Part shown: one piece after another, positions 1 to 7,034 of the stretch
Layout of the letters: every line of letters begins with the position of its first letter
Position numbering within the stretch: the first letter of the stretch is position 1
Assembly: GCA_003132205.1 (NCBI GenBank)
Contig: PKWY01000056.1
Coordinates: forward strand, 39,337-103,336
Direction: 5' to 3'
Source: Acidimicrobiaceae bacterium
Lineage (GTDB): Bacteria > Actinomycetota > Acidimicrobiia > Acidimicrobiales > RAAP-2
DNA: 64,000 nucleotides
Notes under the pieces: generated by a model
Database searches by the model: none
Told to the model about the DNA's origin: nothing
What the model saw: the letters and a program-made list of their open reading frames with translations, nothing else
Made by a program: the position numbers and the translations under genes

Positions 1-2
1 GG

Positions 3-578
3 GGCTTTTTAGGTCCGGGAGCGATAGAGCTCCAAATCACCCATTCGGAGGGCTTTGCTCTCTGCTGGGAAGGACACTCCCCCACCCCACCCGAATCGTT
101 CCTTGACCTCGGCAGTGGCGGAGGGCTACCAGGTCTTGTTCTTCTAGAGCGTTGGGGCTGCAGGGGAGTCTTCGTCGACTCCATGGAGAAGCGTACAAAC
201 TTCCTGCGCGAAGTACTGGAGTGGGCGGGGGCGCCATCCGGCGGAGAAGTGATCACCGGTCGGGCTGAGGAGCTCGCCAGGGATCCAGAGCTTGAGGCAT
301 CGTTTGACCTCGTTACCGCCCGATCATTTGGCCCACCCGCGGTTGTCGCTGAGTGTGCTGTCAGATTCTTAAAAGTTGGGGGAGTGTTGGTGGTTTCAGA
401 GCCCCCCGATGACACTGATCGGAGCCGATGGAACCACAAGGCCCTGACGAAGCTGGGACTGCACGATGATGGACGTATTCGTCACGGTGCGGCCTACCGT
501 GTTCTCGTGAAGGTTCGCCCAACACCAAAGGGCTTCCCCCGTGATGTGGGAACTCCGGGGAAGAAGCCATTGTTCTGA
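3..578 (+). CDS. rsmG: 16S rRNA m7G527 methyltransferase RsmG, 5' end cut by window edge
   Basis: SAM-dependent methyltransferase that modifies G527 of 16S rRNA. The frame is open from base 3, so the N-terminus lies outside the window. The first complete ATG in frame, at 183, falls inside the fold and is not the true start. The SAM-binding motif FLDLGSGGGLPGLVLLE is encoded at about 90-140, followed by the acidic VDSMEKR strand end and, later, the VTARSFG motif typical of RsmG. The stop TGA (576-578) directly abuts a parS site. The position just upstream of parA-parB is the usual one in bacteria. A decayed copy of the last 25 codons or so occurs at 1447-1521. Confidence 0.93.
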   Translation, partial: GFLGPGAIELQITHSEGFALCWEGHSPTPPESFLDLGSGGGLPGLVLLERWGCRGVFVDSMEKRTNFLREVLEWAGAPSGGEVITGRAEELARDPELEASFDLVTARSFGPPAVVAECAVRFLKVGGVLVVSEPPDDTDRSRWNHKALTKLGLHDDGRIRHGAAYRVLVKVRPTPKGFPRDVGTPGKKPLF

Positions 579-608
579 TGTTTCACGTGAAACATCAGAA
601 CAATGGCT
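565..608. repeat. perfect 44-bp palindrome centred on parS site 1
   Basis: Each base from 565 to 586 pairs with its mirror from 608 to 587, with no mismatch. The core is parS. The arms extend 14 bp beyond it on each side and include the last 14 bases of the rsmG reading frame. No T-tract follows. It may act as a terminator hairpin for rsmG, as an extended ParB site, or both. Confidence 0.9.
579..594. promoter_or_regulatory. parS site 1 (ParB-binding centromere)
   Basis: Perfect 16-mer TGTTTCACGTGAAACA, matching the bacterial parS consensus. It begins one base after the rsmG stop codon and is the centre of a perfect 44-bp palindrome at 565-608. Confidence 0.95.
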
Positions 609-770
609 AGGCGCTTAGCGGAGAATGCGGTCAAGCCCTTTCTTGACTGCCCAGGAGGGCGAATCTCGTGGGCACAGTTTCCGCATGGGGCTCCCGTATC
701 TCTGCAAAGAGGTGGCTTTGCCGCGAGTACTGTTGGCGCGAGCACCAAGAAGGAGGCTGGCATTTCCGCC

Positions 771-989
771 GTTTCAGTGAGCAACAGCGCGGTCGGACTT
801 CTTCTCATGTACGTTGTCGTGTTGCCTGGTCCGCCACTGTGGGCCATTGTTGACGAGGCGTCTTGATCATCTAACGCCTTCCGTGAGGCTGACAGCAACA
901 AAACTCTGTGGATTGTCCAGCCGTTCCTCTTCGGCATTCTGGCGGCGATTGTCAACTTCGTGGCCGTCCGAAGCTTAAGGCCGCCACTT
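771..989 (+). pseudogene. remnant of a small two-TM membrane protein (DUF2516-like) with one in-frame TGA
   Basis: Around a TGA at 864-866 the frame stays open on both sides and reads as one protein: LLLMYVVVLPGPPLWAIVDEAS, stop, SSNAFREADSNKTLWIVQPF, then a second hydrophobic stretch ending NFVAVRSLRP. The pattern of a TM helix, then D-x-A-S-x-x-x-x-AF-x-x-A, then K-T-x-W and a second TM helix ending V-x-VR resembles DUF2516 proteins as I remember them. The stop lies where that family often has Arg, so a single CGA to TGA change would explain it. Family assignment is tentative. A readthrough product or chance similarity are alternatives. Confidence 0.4.
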
Positions 990-1446
990 ATTAGTAGTCA
1001 CAAGCCGATCGATAGCTGTATGGATGCCCCCAATATATCCATCATGCTCACTCGGAGGAGAACTTCAGGGAGTCCAAGTTTGACCTTCTCAACTGAATGG
1101 CATCCCGCAAACAAGGGAGTGGATGGAGATCTTGGCGCCCAGTAGAAAGGACGCATCGTACTTGGGAACTGGCCGGACGAACGTGGAATCGACGCAAGTC
1201 TGGTCTGGGATTCTGGCATCAGAGCGGATCAGGTGGTCCCTCTGTGAGGTTCGGGCTCCTCTTGAGCGTGCAACGAAATCTGCTTAGGTTACGGGCGGGA
1301 ACTGAAGAAACCGCAACGACAACGTTCGGTTACACTTTCGTTGGCTGCGCTGAGCCACTTCAGTTGGTAATTAGGTTGATTGGAGCAAGTCTCCAAGAAT
1401 CGCCAGATGTGGATAGTCATATCCCATATTCTCGCGAAATTCTACT

Positions 1447-1521
1447 CAACACCAAAGGAGCCCATGCGATGCGGGAACTCCGGGGAGGAAGCCATTGTTC
1501 CGATGTTTCACGTGAAACATC
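1447..1521 (+). repeat. decayed duplicate of the rsmG 3' end with parS
   Basis: Bases 1473-1521 match 548-596 with two differences in 49. Further upstream the match CAACACCAAAG (1447-1457 versus 520-530) continues with a 2-base indel. The copied segment therefore covers the last codons of rsmG plus parS site 1, and the indel destroys the reading frame. Weaker resemblance may extend to about 1325. Confidence 0.75.
1504..1519. promoter_or_regulatory. parS site 2
   Basis: Perfect TGTTTCACGTGAAACA, inside the decayed duplicate of the rsmG tail. The flanking palindrome of site 1 is only partly kept here (CGATG on the left, CATCG on the right). Confidence 0.93.
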
Positions 1522-1549
1522 GATACCCGTTGTGCGACGTCGATTTGAA

Positions 1550-1565
1550 TGTTTCACGTGAAACA
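1550..1565. promoter_or_regulatory. parS site 3
   Basis: Perfect TGTTTCACGTGAAACA, 46 bp centre to centre from site 2. Confidence 0.93.
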
Positions 1566-1632
1566 CTGAGTACTGAAGAGGAATTGGTCTAAAATTATGT
1601 AAGTGAAAGAGCATGGCCGACTTCGGGCGGTT

Positions 1633-1648
1633 TGTTTCACGTGAAACA
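1633..1648. promoter_or_regulatory. parS site 4
   Basis: Perfect TGTTTCACGTGAAACA, 83 bp centre to centre from site 3 and 88 bp before the parA start, so it probably overlaps or lies near the parA promoter. ParB could autoregulate the operon from it. Confidence 0.93.
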
Positions 1649-1735
1649 TTGGTACTTGACGGCCTATCAAAAACCGTGTTGAATGGCAGGGGTTCGACGC
1701 GGTGTCGGGATGTTCTTTAAGTTGGGAAGAGGCTC

Positions 1736-2509
1736 ATGGCGGATGCCAGCACAATGAGGGTTTTTGCTGTAGCCAACCAGAAGGGTGGAGTAGGCAAAAC
1801 TACCACCACTACGTCCCTCGGTGCCGCGTTGGCCGAGATGGGCAAGCGTGTCTTGGTCGTGGACTTGGATCCTCAAGGGAATGCCACAACCGGACTGGGT
1901 GTAGATGGTCGACAGTTCGAAAAGTCTGTGTATGACGTATTGCTGAATGACACGCCGATGGTTGACATTGTCGAGCCAACTGGCTTCAACAACCTCTTTG
2001 TAGCTCCCGCAACCCTTGATCTGGCGGGCGTGGAGCAGGAGTTGACCGCAGTGATCTCGCGGGAACTTCGCCTTAAGAAGGCTCTGGCCTCGGTGGAGGG
2101 TGACTTTGACTATGTATTCATCGACTGTCCACCGTCTCTTGGCCTGATTACAATAAATGCTTTCGCAGCAGCCACAGATATTCTGGTCCCAGTCCAGACT
2201 GAGTTCTACGCCCTTGAGGGTTTGACACAGCTTCAGCGGATTGTTGATCTCGTGCAGAAGAATCTGAACCCCACGCTGCGCATTTCGAAGGTTGTCCTTA
2301 CCATGTACGATTCTCGCATCACACTTTCGCAAGACGTGGCGAGAGAGGTTCGTCGTCACTTTGAGAACGAACTCTGTAATACGGTGATTCCCCGTACGGT
2401 ACGCCTGGCCGAGGCCCCTTCGTTCGGCCAGCCGATTACTGTGTTCGATCCATCATCCAAGGGTGCCCAGGCATACCGAGCTCTAGCAGAGGAGATCAAC
2501 AATGGCTAG
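1736..2509 (+). CDS. parA: chromosome-partitioning ATPase ParA (Soj)
   Basis: Deviant Walker-type ATPase that binds the nucleoid and moves ParB-parS complexes to separate replicated origins. The 257-aa protein has the deviant Walker A motif KGGVGKTTTT near residues 16-25, the DPQGNATTGLG box after the following strand, and the Walker B region VFIDCPPSLGLITINA near residue 125. ATG 1736 follows an AAGAGG ribosome site. ParA overlaps parB by 8 bases, so the two are co-translated. Four parS sites lie just upstream. Length and motifs are standard for the chromosomal Soj type. Confidence 0.97.
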   Translation: MADASTMRVFAVANQKGGVGKTTTTTSLGAALAEMGKRVLVVDLDPQGNATTGLGVDGRQFEKSVYDVLLNDTPMVDIVEPTGFNNLFVAPATLDLAGVEQELTAVISRELRLKKALASVEGDFDYVFIDCPPSLGLITINAFAAATDILVPVQTEFYALEGLTQLQRIVDLVQKNLNPTLRISKVVLTMYDSRITLSQDVAREVRRHFENELCNTVIPRTVRLAEAPSFGQPITVFDPSSKGAQAYRALAEEINNG

Positions 2510-3425
2510 GAAACCAGGTTTGGGAAAGGGGCTTGGAGCCCTGATCCCAGAAGGAACTGTTGAGGTTGAACCGGTGGTCGAGGCTTCTGTCGAAGGGCCG
2601 TTACGCCGAGTTCCGGTGACCGCGATTCGCCCCAATCCATTCCAGCCCAGAAAGTCCTTCAGCGACGAGAGCCTTCAGACATTGGCGTCGTCAGTTCGCG
2701 AATTGGGCGTGCTGCAGCCGATCATCGTACGTCCAATAGAGGGCAAGGAAGGCGAGTACGAGTTGATCGCAGGCGAGCGACGATGGCGGGCTGCCGTGTT
2801 GGCCGGCCTCGAGATGGTTCCGGTGCTCGTGCAGGATGACGTGAATGACCGACTGTCGCTCGAGCAGGCCGTCGTGGAAAATCTTCACCGAGTTGATCTC
2901 CATCCACTGGAGGAAGCAGCTGCCTATCAGCAACTGATTGGTGAATTCGACCTCACGCACGAGCAAGTTGCCCAGCGCGTCGGAAAGAGCCGTGCCAACG
3001 TCACCAACACGCTACGGCTCCTCCAACTGGGGGAGACCGCTCAAGCCGCACTCGCAACCGGTCAGATCACCGCAGGCCATGCGAGGTCGCTCCTGGCCAT
3101 CAGTGATCCGAGCGCGCAGGCCACCATGGTTGCGAGGATCACCAAGAACGAACTCTCCGTTCGCGCGACGGAGGAGGCCGTCAAGGCCTTCCTTGAACCA
3201 AAGCCAGTGAGCGGCGCGGAGGTTGTCTCCAGAGGCGTGACGGAGAAGCCACGGCTACGACCCGTGCCAGATGCAAGCGTTGCAGAACTAGAGCAATTAC
3301 TTGAAGATTATCTCGACACCAGAGTGCACGTCGATCTCAAGGGTCGCAATGGCCGCATAATCATTGACTTCGCCGACCTTGATGACCTCGAGCGGATCTA
3401 TATCGCCATCTCACAGGCGAAGTAA
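2502..3425 (+). CDS. parB: chromosome-partitioning protein ParB (Spo0J), CTP-dependent parS-binding clamp
   Basis: Binds parS, loads as a sliding CTP-bound clamp and stimulates ParA. The 307-aa protein starts with the basic [12 protein letters not shown] tail that contacts ParA. The CTP-binding GERRWRAA box is near residues 87-94, followed by the [17 protein letters not shown] segment, the helix-turn-helix [20 protein letters not shown] near residue 150, and a C-terminal dimerisation region. Its ATG lies inside the 3' end of parA (8-base overlap). The parS sites at 579-1648 are its expected targets. Confidence 0.97.
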   Translation: MARKPGLGKGLGALIPEGTVEVEPVVEASVEGPLRRVPVTAIRPNPFQPRKSFSDESLQTLASSVRELGVLQPIIVRPIEGKEGEYELIAGERRWRAAVLAGLEMVPVLVQDDVNDRLSLEQAVVENLHRVDLHPLEEAAAYQQLIGEFDLTHEQVAQRVGKSRANVTNTLRLLQLGETAQAALATGQITAGHARSLLAISDPSAQATMVARITKNELSVRATEEAVKAFLEPKPVSGAEVVSRGVTEKPRLRPVPDASVAELEQLLEDYLDTRVHVDLKGRNGRIIIDFADLDDLERIYIAISQAK

Positions 3426-3458
3426 CCCTCAACCTTCAACCTCATCTTTATCTTGAAG

Positions 3459-3574
3459 TTATCCCCAAGTTGTGGATGAAGTTGTGGGTTACTTCAGATT
3501 TGCCTGAAAAACAAGGTTAATTGCAGGCAGGCCACGGCTTTCGTGGGCCGGTTTTCGGGGCTACCTGTGGATAA
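3459..3574. promoter_or_regulatory. cluster of DnaA-box-like 9-mers after parB
   Basis: One perfect DnaA box TGTGGATAA (3566-3574, complement of TTATCCACA) and two single-mismatch boxes: TTATCCCCA (3459-3467) and TGTGGATGA (3471-3479). A weaker TGTGGGTTA is at 3483-3491. The stretch between them is AT-rich compared with its surroundings. It fills the gap between the convergent parB and CwlM-like genes, and the perfect box lies inside the last codons of the latter. It may be a DnaA-titrating or auxiliary origin element. The main oriC is expected near dnaA, outside the window. Confidence 0.5.
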
Positions 3575-4460
3575 CTTCGCCAAAAACGGCGCAAATCAGG
3601 TCCGCGAGGCTCTGGAGACTTTCGACGGAGTTCATGCCGTGTTCTATGCGAAGCGTCGTCATTCTGGTTTCGCGAAGTATGGGCAAGGCCATGCCCGTCA
3701 GCTCCACGCGAATCGACAGATCCCTCTGCGAGAGCGCCGAAGCAATTGCGCTGGCCAGCCTCTCACCCTGGTGCGAGTAGGAAAGGTAACTCGCCCAGTA
3801 GTGAAGGTGCACACCGTCGAGCCCGTCGATCTGCTCGAACGAGAGGACCAGCGCGGCGTTGCTTTCGTTGGCGTATCTTGCGATCTCGGCGACGCTCGCG
3901 CCGTCGAGTGGCGCCACTTCTCGAATCCCTCCGATCGAAAGTTCGACGAGTGCGCGCAACGGACTCGAGCCGCAGAGAACCACTGGACCCGAAGTGTCCT
4001 CGTAGAACCCGGCCAGGTCACGAGCGTCGGTGACGAGGTTGCGTGTTGACTTTGAAGGTGTGACGCGCATGAGCTCCAACAATGTTCCCCGCGTGAGCGT
4101 TCCATTCACCTTGACCCCGCAGTTGCGCTGAAAGTCGCTCAGGGCGTCTTCAAGGAGGGGGCCGAAAATCCCGTCAATTCGTCCGGGATTGAATCCGAGC
4201 TGGGCGAGACGGACTTGAAGCTCCGCGACGTCGTCGCCACGGAGATTCGGACGAGCTAAATACAAGAGCCGCTGCCCCAGCCTCCATCCCGCTTCGACCA
4301 AGCGGGCCCAAGTGACCTCATCCACTTCTCCAGTGATTACAAGGCCTTTAGCGCGTTGAAATGCTTCGACCAGGGTGACAGTTTCGTCGCCGTAGGTGTC
4401 GAGGGACCCGGCGAGGGGGGCGTGGCCAAGGTCAGCCAATCTCTCGTGAAGATCGCGCAC
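3561..4460 (-). CDS. CwlM-like protein: two peptidoglycan-binding domains plus degenerate amidase_3 domain
   Basis: Position after trxA and next to parB matches mycobacterial CwlM, a regulator of cell-wall precursor synthesis that acts through MurA. The 299-aa product has two PG_binding_1 repeats (residues 1-55 and 70-130; the second reads DDVAELQVRLAQLGFNPGR). The C-terminal half follows the amidase_3 layout but lacks the zinc ligands: the DPGHGG box is TDARDLAG and the SIHAN box is LSFEQ, although HLHYWASYLS and LRETRMTTLRIEHG are kept. It is thus probably not a hydrolase. GTG 4460 is the first usual start after the trxA stop. The first repeat appears to begin upstream (in-frame TLRHGAAGERV), so the true start may be a rarer codon such as CTG near 4502. 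Confidence 0.78.
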   Translation of the reverse strand: MRDLHERLADLGHAPLAGSLDTYGDETVTLVEAFQRAKGLVITGEVDEVTWARLVEAGWRLGQRLLYLARPNLRGDDVAELQVRLAQLGFNPGRIDGIFGPLLEDALSDFQRNCGVKVNGTLTRGTLLELMRVTPSKSTRNLVTDARDLAGFYEDTSGPVVLCGSSPLRALVELSIGGIREVAPLDGASVAEIARYANESNAALVLSFEQIDGLDGVHLHYWASYLSYSHQGERLASAIASALSQRDLSIRVELTGMALPILRETRMTTLRIEHGMNSVESLQSLADLICAVFGEVIHR

Positions 4461-4510
4461 ACGTTCTCCCGCGGCGCCGTGTCGGAGCGTGCTGTAGGGC
4501 AGAGGCTGCC

Positions 4511-4837
4511 CTACAGGTTTGCGGTGATCTCTTGAAGCAGAGCACCCTTGGGCTTGGCGCCCACGAGGCGAGCGACAACTTCACCGTTCTTGAAGAGCAA
4601 CAGCGTTGGAATGCTCATGACCGAGAACTTGGTGGCGGTCGCGACGTTCACGTCGACGTCAAGCTTGCCGATGACGAACTTCTCGGACTGTTCAACGGCG
4701 AGCTCTTCGAGAATCGGAGCAATCATCTTGCACGGTCCACACCACTCGGCCCAGAAGTCAACGAGGATTGGCTTGCCAGCGGCGCCGATGACTTCGTCAA
4801 AGGTGGCGTCGGTCAGGGTTGTGATCTGGTCGCTCAT
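4511..4837 (-). CDS. trxA: thioredoxin
   Basis: Cytosolic dithiol carrier. The 108-aa protein has the active site [10 protein letters not shown] near residues 28-37 and the cis-proline loop SIPTLLLF near residue 75. ATG 4837 is chosen because GGAGGTA sits 4-10 bases upstream. A longer in-frame reading to 4882 adds an unrelated basic tail. It lies 60 bp after trxB, its reductase, with the CwlM-like gene next, so the three form one transcription unit. Confidence 0.96.
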   Translation of the reverse strand: MSDQITTLTDATFDEVIGAAGKPILVDFWAEWCGPCKMIAPILEELAVEQSEKFVIGKLDVDVNVATATKFSVMSIPTLLLFKNGEVVARLVGAKPKGALLQEITANL

Positions 4838-4897
4838 ATCTACCTCCAAAAGGCGCCGTAGTCGCGGCGTCGCAGGCTCCACCTTAGCGACCAGGAA

Positions 4898-5851
4898 CTA
4901 GATCCCCTGCGCTTCGAGCCAACGCTCGGCGTCGATCGCTGCGATGCAACCCGAGCCCGCGGAGGTGACTGCCTGGCGATACACGTGATCCTGCACGTCG
5001 CCGGCGGCGAAAAGTCCGTCCACGGTGGTAAAGGAGCCGTTTCCGGTCCGAACGTAACCGTTCTCTTCAAGGTCGAGCTGGCCATTCACCAGGGTGGTGT
5101 TGGGGATATGGCCTATGGCGACGAACACCCCGGACACGTCAAGGGTCCGCTCCTCGCCGGTGACCGCGTCACGAACCCTCAAGCCCGCCACCCGCTCCTC
5201 GCCCAGGACCTCGACGACCTGGGTGTTCCACGCGAAATGGATCTTCTCGTTCGAGAAGGCCCGCTCCTGCATGATCTTGGAAGCGCGAAGCGAAGCACGA
5301 CGGTGCACGACGGTGACGCTTGATGCAAAGCGGGTGAGAAACGTCGCCTCTTCGATTGCGGAGTCGCCCCCGCCGACGACCGCGATGTCCTGGCCGCGAA
5401 AGAAGAAGCCGTCGCACGTCGCGCACGTCGAGAGGCCGTGGCTCAAGAGGCGCTCCTCTCCCGGCACGTTCATCATGAGTGAGCGCGCGCCGGTGGCGAG
5501 GATGACCGCGTCGGCGCTGATGCTGGGTTCAGTGTCGTCGGTAAGCCACGCGCGAAATGGTCGGCTCGACGTATCGAGCTTTTGCACCTTGGTGACTCGC
5601 AGGTCGGCGCCGAAACGGGCGGCCTGCGCGCGCATGTTGGCCATGAGTTCGGGACCGGTGATGCCATCGGGGAACCCGGGAAAGTTCTCGACCTCCGTGG
5701 TGAGCATCAACTGTCCACCGGGCTGATCGGTCGTTGAGGACGGCTCACCCTCTATGACGATCGGGTTCAATTGGGCGCGAGCGCTGTAGATGGCGGCGGT
5801 GAGGCCGGCGGGGCCGGAACCAACGATGAGGACACGGGTGTGCTGGGGCAT
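4898..5851 (-). CDS. trxB: thioredoxin reductase (NADPH, FAD)
   Basis: Passes electrons from NADPH to TrxA. The 317-aa protein begins [20 protein letters not shown] (FAD Rossmann motif). It has the redox pair CATCDG near residues 140-145, the NADPH motif [12 protein letters not shown] next to it, and the C-terminal FAD motif [10 protein letters not shown] followed by [14 protein letters not shown]. The start at 5851 was chosen over the longer frame to 5941 because homology begins there and a GAGGAAG ribosome site precedes it. The start codon overlaps the stop of the upstream small membrane gene (ATGA), indicating coupling. Confidence 0.97.
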   Translation of the reverse strand: MPQHTRVLIVGSGPAGLTAAIYSARAQLNPIVIEGEPSSTTDQPGGQLMLTTEVENFPGFPDGITGPELMANMRAQAARFGADLRVTKVQKLDTSSRPFRAWLTDDTEPSISADAVILATGARSLMMNVPGEERLLSHGLSTCATCDGFFFRGQDIAVVGGGDSAIEEATFLTRFASSVTVVHRRASLRASKIMQERAFSNEKIHFAWNTQVVEVLGEERVAGLRVRDAVTGEERTLDVSGVFVAIGHIPNTTLVNGQLDLEENGYVRTGNGSFTTVDGLFAAGDVQDHVYRQAVTSAGSGCIAAIDAERWLEAQGI

Positions 5852-6168
5852 CACTTCCTCAGTTTGACGGGACGACGGCGGCGCCAGATCACGAGCCCCG
5901 CGATCAGCGAGATCACTCCGACCACTGCGTACGTCAGCCACTCGCGGCCGGCGAAGAGATAGACGTTGAAGAGACGTACGAGGCCGATGATCAGCGCGCT
6001 GACTAGCACGAGCGCCATGAGAATCAAGATGAATCCGAAGGCGACGGTCCTTCCCGCGATGAGCAGCGGACGCAGCACGCGGTCGTGCACGACGTCAAGG
6101 ACGTGGTCGAACGAATGCAGGGCCTTGTCGACGAAGTCCGGTTCGTGCTCTCTATTCTCTTCGCTCAC
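5851..6168 (-). CDS. small two-TM membrane protein, function unknown
   Basis: The 105-aa protein has an acidic N-terminus ([20 protein letters not shown]), two hydrophobic helices (about residues 38-64 and 75-93) separated by [12 protein letters not shown], and a very basic cytoplasmic tail [11 protein letters not shown] do not recognise a family with certainty. Small membrane proteins of this layout are common next to trxB or murJ in actinobacteria. Its stop codon overlaps the trxB start, so it is co-translated with trxB. Confidence 0.7.
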   Translation of the reverse strand: MSEENREHEPDFVDKALHSFDHVLDVVHDRVLRPLLIAGRTVAFGFILILMALVLVSALIIGLVRLFNVYLFAGREWLTYAVVGVISLIAGLVIWRRRRPVKLRK

Positions 6169-6194
6169 ACCTAGAACTTAGCGGCGCTTCGGCT

Positions 6195-7034
6195 CTAAGC
6201 CTCAATCCAGCAGAGGGCGATGATCCCGGGTCCCCCGTGCGTGCCGACCACCGGTCCCATGTCGGTGACGATGATCGGGTGATCGGTTGAGATTCCAGCG
6301 GCGAGCGCCTCGAGCGCCTTGACCTCGCCGGAGTCGCCGTGAACCAGGGCGAGCCGGCGCAGGGGAGCGTGGGACTTCGTGACCTCGACGATCGCGGCGA
6401 GCGCCTTGGCCCTTGTGCGCTGGCGGCCAGCCTCTGCGACCACGCCGTCCTTCAGTTCGAGGAGAGGCTTGATGGAGAGAACTTGGCCCAGGAGGGCCCG
6501 CGCTCCGCCCACCCGGCCGCCCTTCACCAGGTGCTCGAGAGTATCGAGCATCGCGATGACGCCCACCTTCGACGTCAAAGCCTCGGCGTGCTCGACGAGT
6601 TCGTCGAGGGTCGCTCCAGCTTGAGCCAGCTCGGCGATCTCGATCGTCAGGAGACCTTGGGCCATCGAAACCGCTTTAGTGTCGACCACCTTCACGGTGA
6701 ACTCGCTCGCCACGGCCTCGGCGGCGAGCGTGGCCGACTGATGAGTCGCGGAGAGCGCCGCGGACAGGGTCAGCACGATAGCGCCGGCGCAGCCATCGGA
6801 CTTGGCGCGCTCGTAGGCGGCTTGGAATGCCCCGGGAGACGGCGCGGCGGTTTCGGGCAAGGTCTTCGATTTCTTGCACTTGGCCCAGAACTGCGAAGGC
6901 GTGAGGTCGACTCGGTCGGTGAACTCCTCGTCGCCGAAACGGATGCTGAGCGAGACGATGTCGATGTCGAGCCGACGGGCGATCTCCTCAGGTACGTCAC
7001 AAGCGCTGTCACTGATAATTCGAATTTGAGCCAC
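6195..7034 (-). CDS. DegV-family fatty-acid-binding protein
   Basis: DegV/FakB proteins hold a fatty acid and, in Firmicutes, present it to the FakA kinase. The 279-aa sequence starts IRIISDSACDVP, the family's first motif. It continues with SLSIRFGDEEFTD, a TAAPSPGAFQAAYE segment, VLTLSAALSATHQSA (lipid headgroup Ser/Thr-Ser) and the C-terminal THGGPGIIALCW signature. Start is GTG 7034 behind a G-rich ribosome site, inside the end of murJ (26-base overlap). No FakA homologue is in the window. Mycobacteria carry sigM genes in the comparable gap between trxB and murJ. Confidence 0.9.
   Translation of the reverse strand: MAQIRIISDSACDVPEEIARRLDIDIVSLSIRFGDEEFTDRVDLTPSQFWAKCKKSKTLPETAAPSPGAFQAAYERAKSDGCAGAIVLTLSAALSATHQSATLAAEAVASEFTVKVVDTKAVSMAQGLLTIEIAELAQAGATLDELVEHAEALTSKVGVIAMLDTLEHLVKGGRVGGARALLGQVLSIKPLLELKDGVVAEAGRQRTRAKALAAIVEVTKSHAPLRRLALVHGDSGEVKALEALAAGISTDHPIIVTDMGPVVGTHGGPGIIALCWIEA

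Larger units (their letters stand above)
603..1735. other. 1.1-kb intergenic region between rsmG and parA holding parS sites and gene debris
   Basis: No intact gene is convincing here. It contains the tail of palindrome 565-608, a small membrane-protein pseudogene (771-989), a decayed duplicate of the rsmG 3' end (1447-1521), and parS sites 2, 3 and 4. The rest shows no protein family or RNA that I recognise. The parA promoter must lie in its last 100 bases or so, close to parS site 4. Confidence 0.7.

Noticed and set aside
494-955. 153-codon minus-strand frame across the rsmG end and intergenic region
   Set aside because: Crosses the parS palindrome, has no homology and overlaps a better explained pseudogene on the other strand.
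579-1648. Repeated 16-mers that could suggest a CRISPR or transposon array
   Set aside because: They are palindromic, match parS exactly and have irregular spacing, so they are ParB sites.
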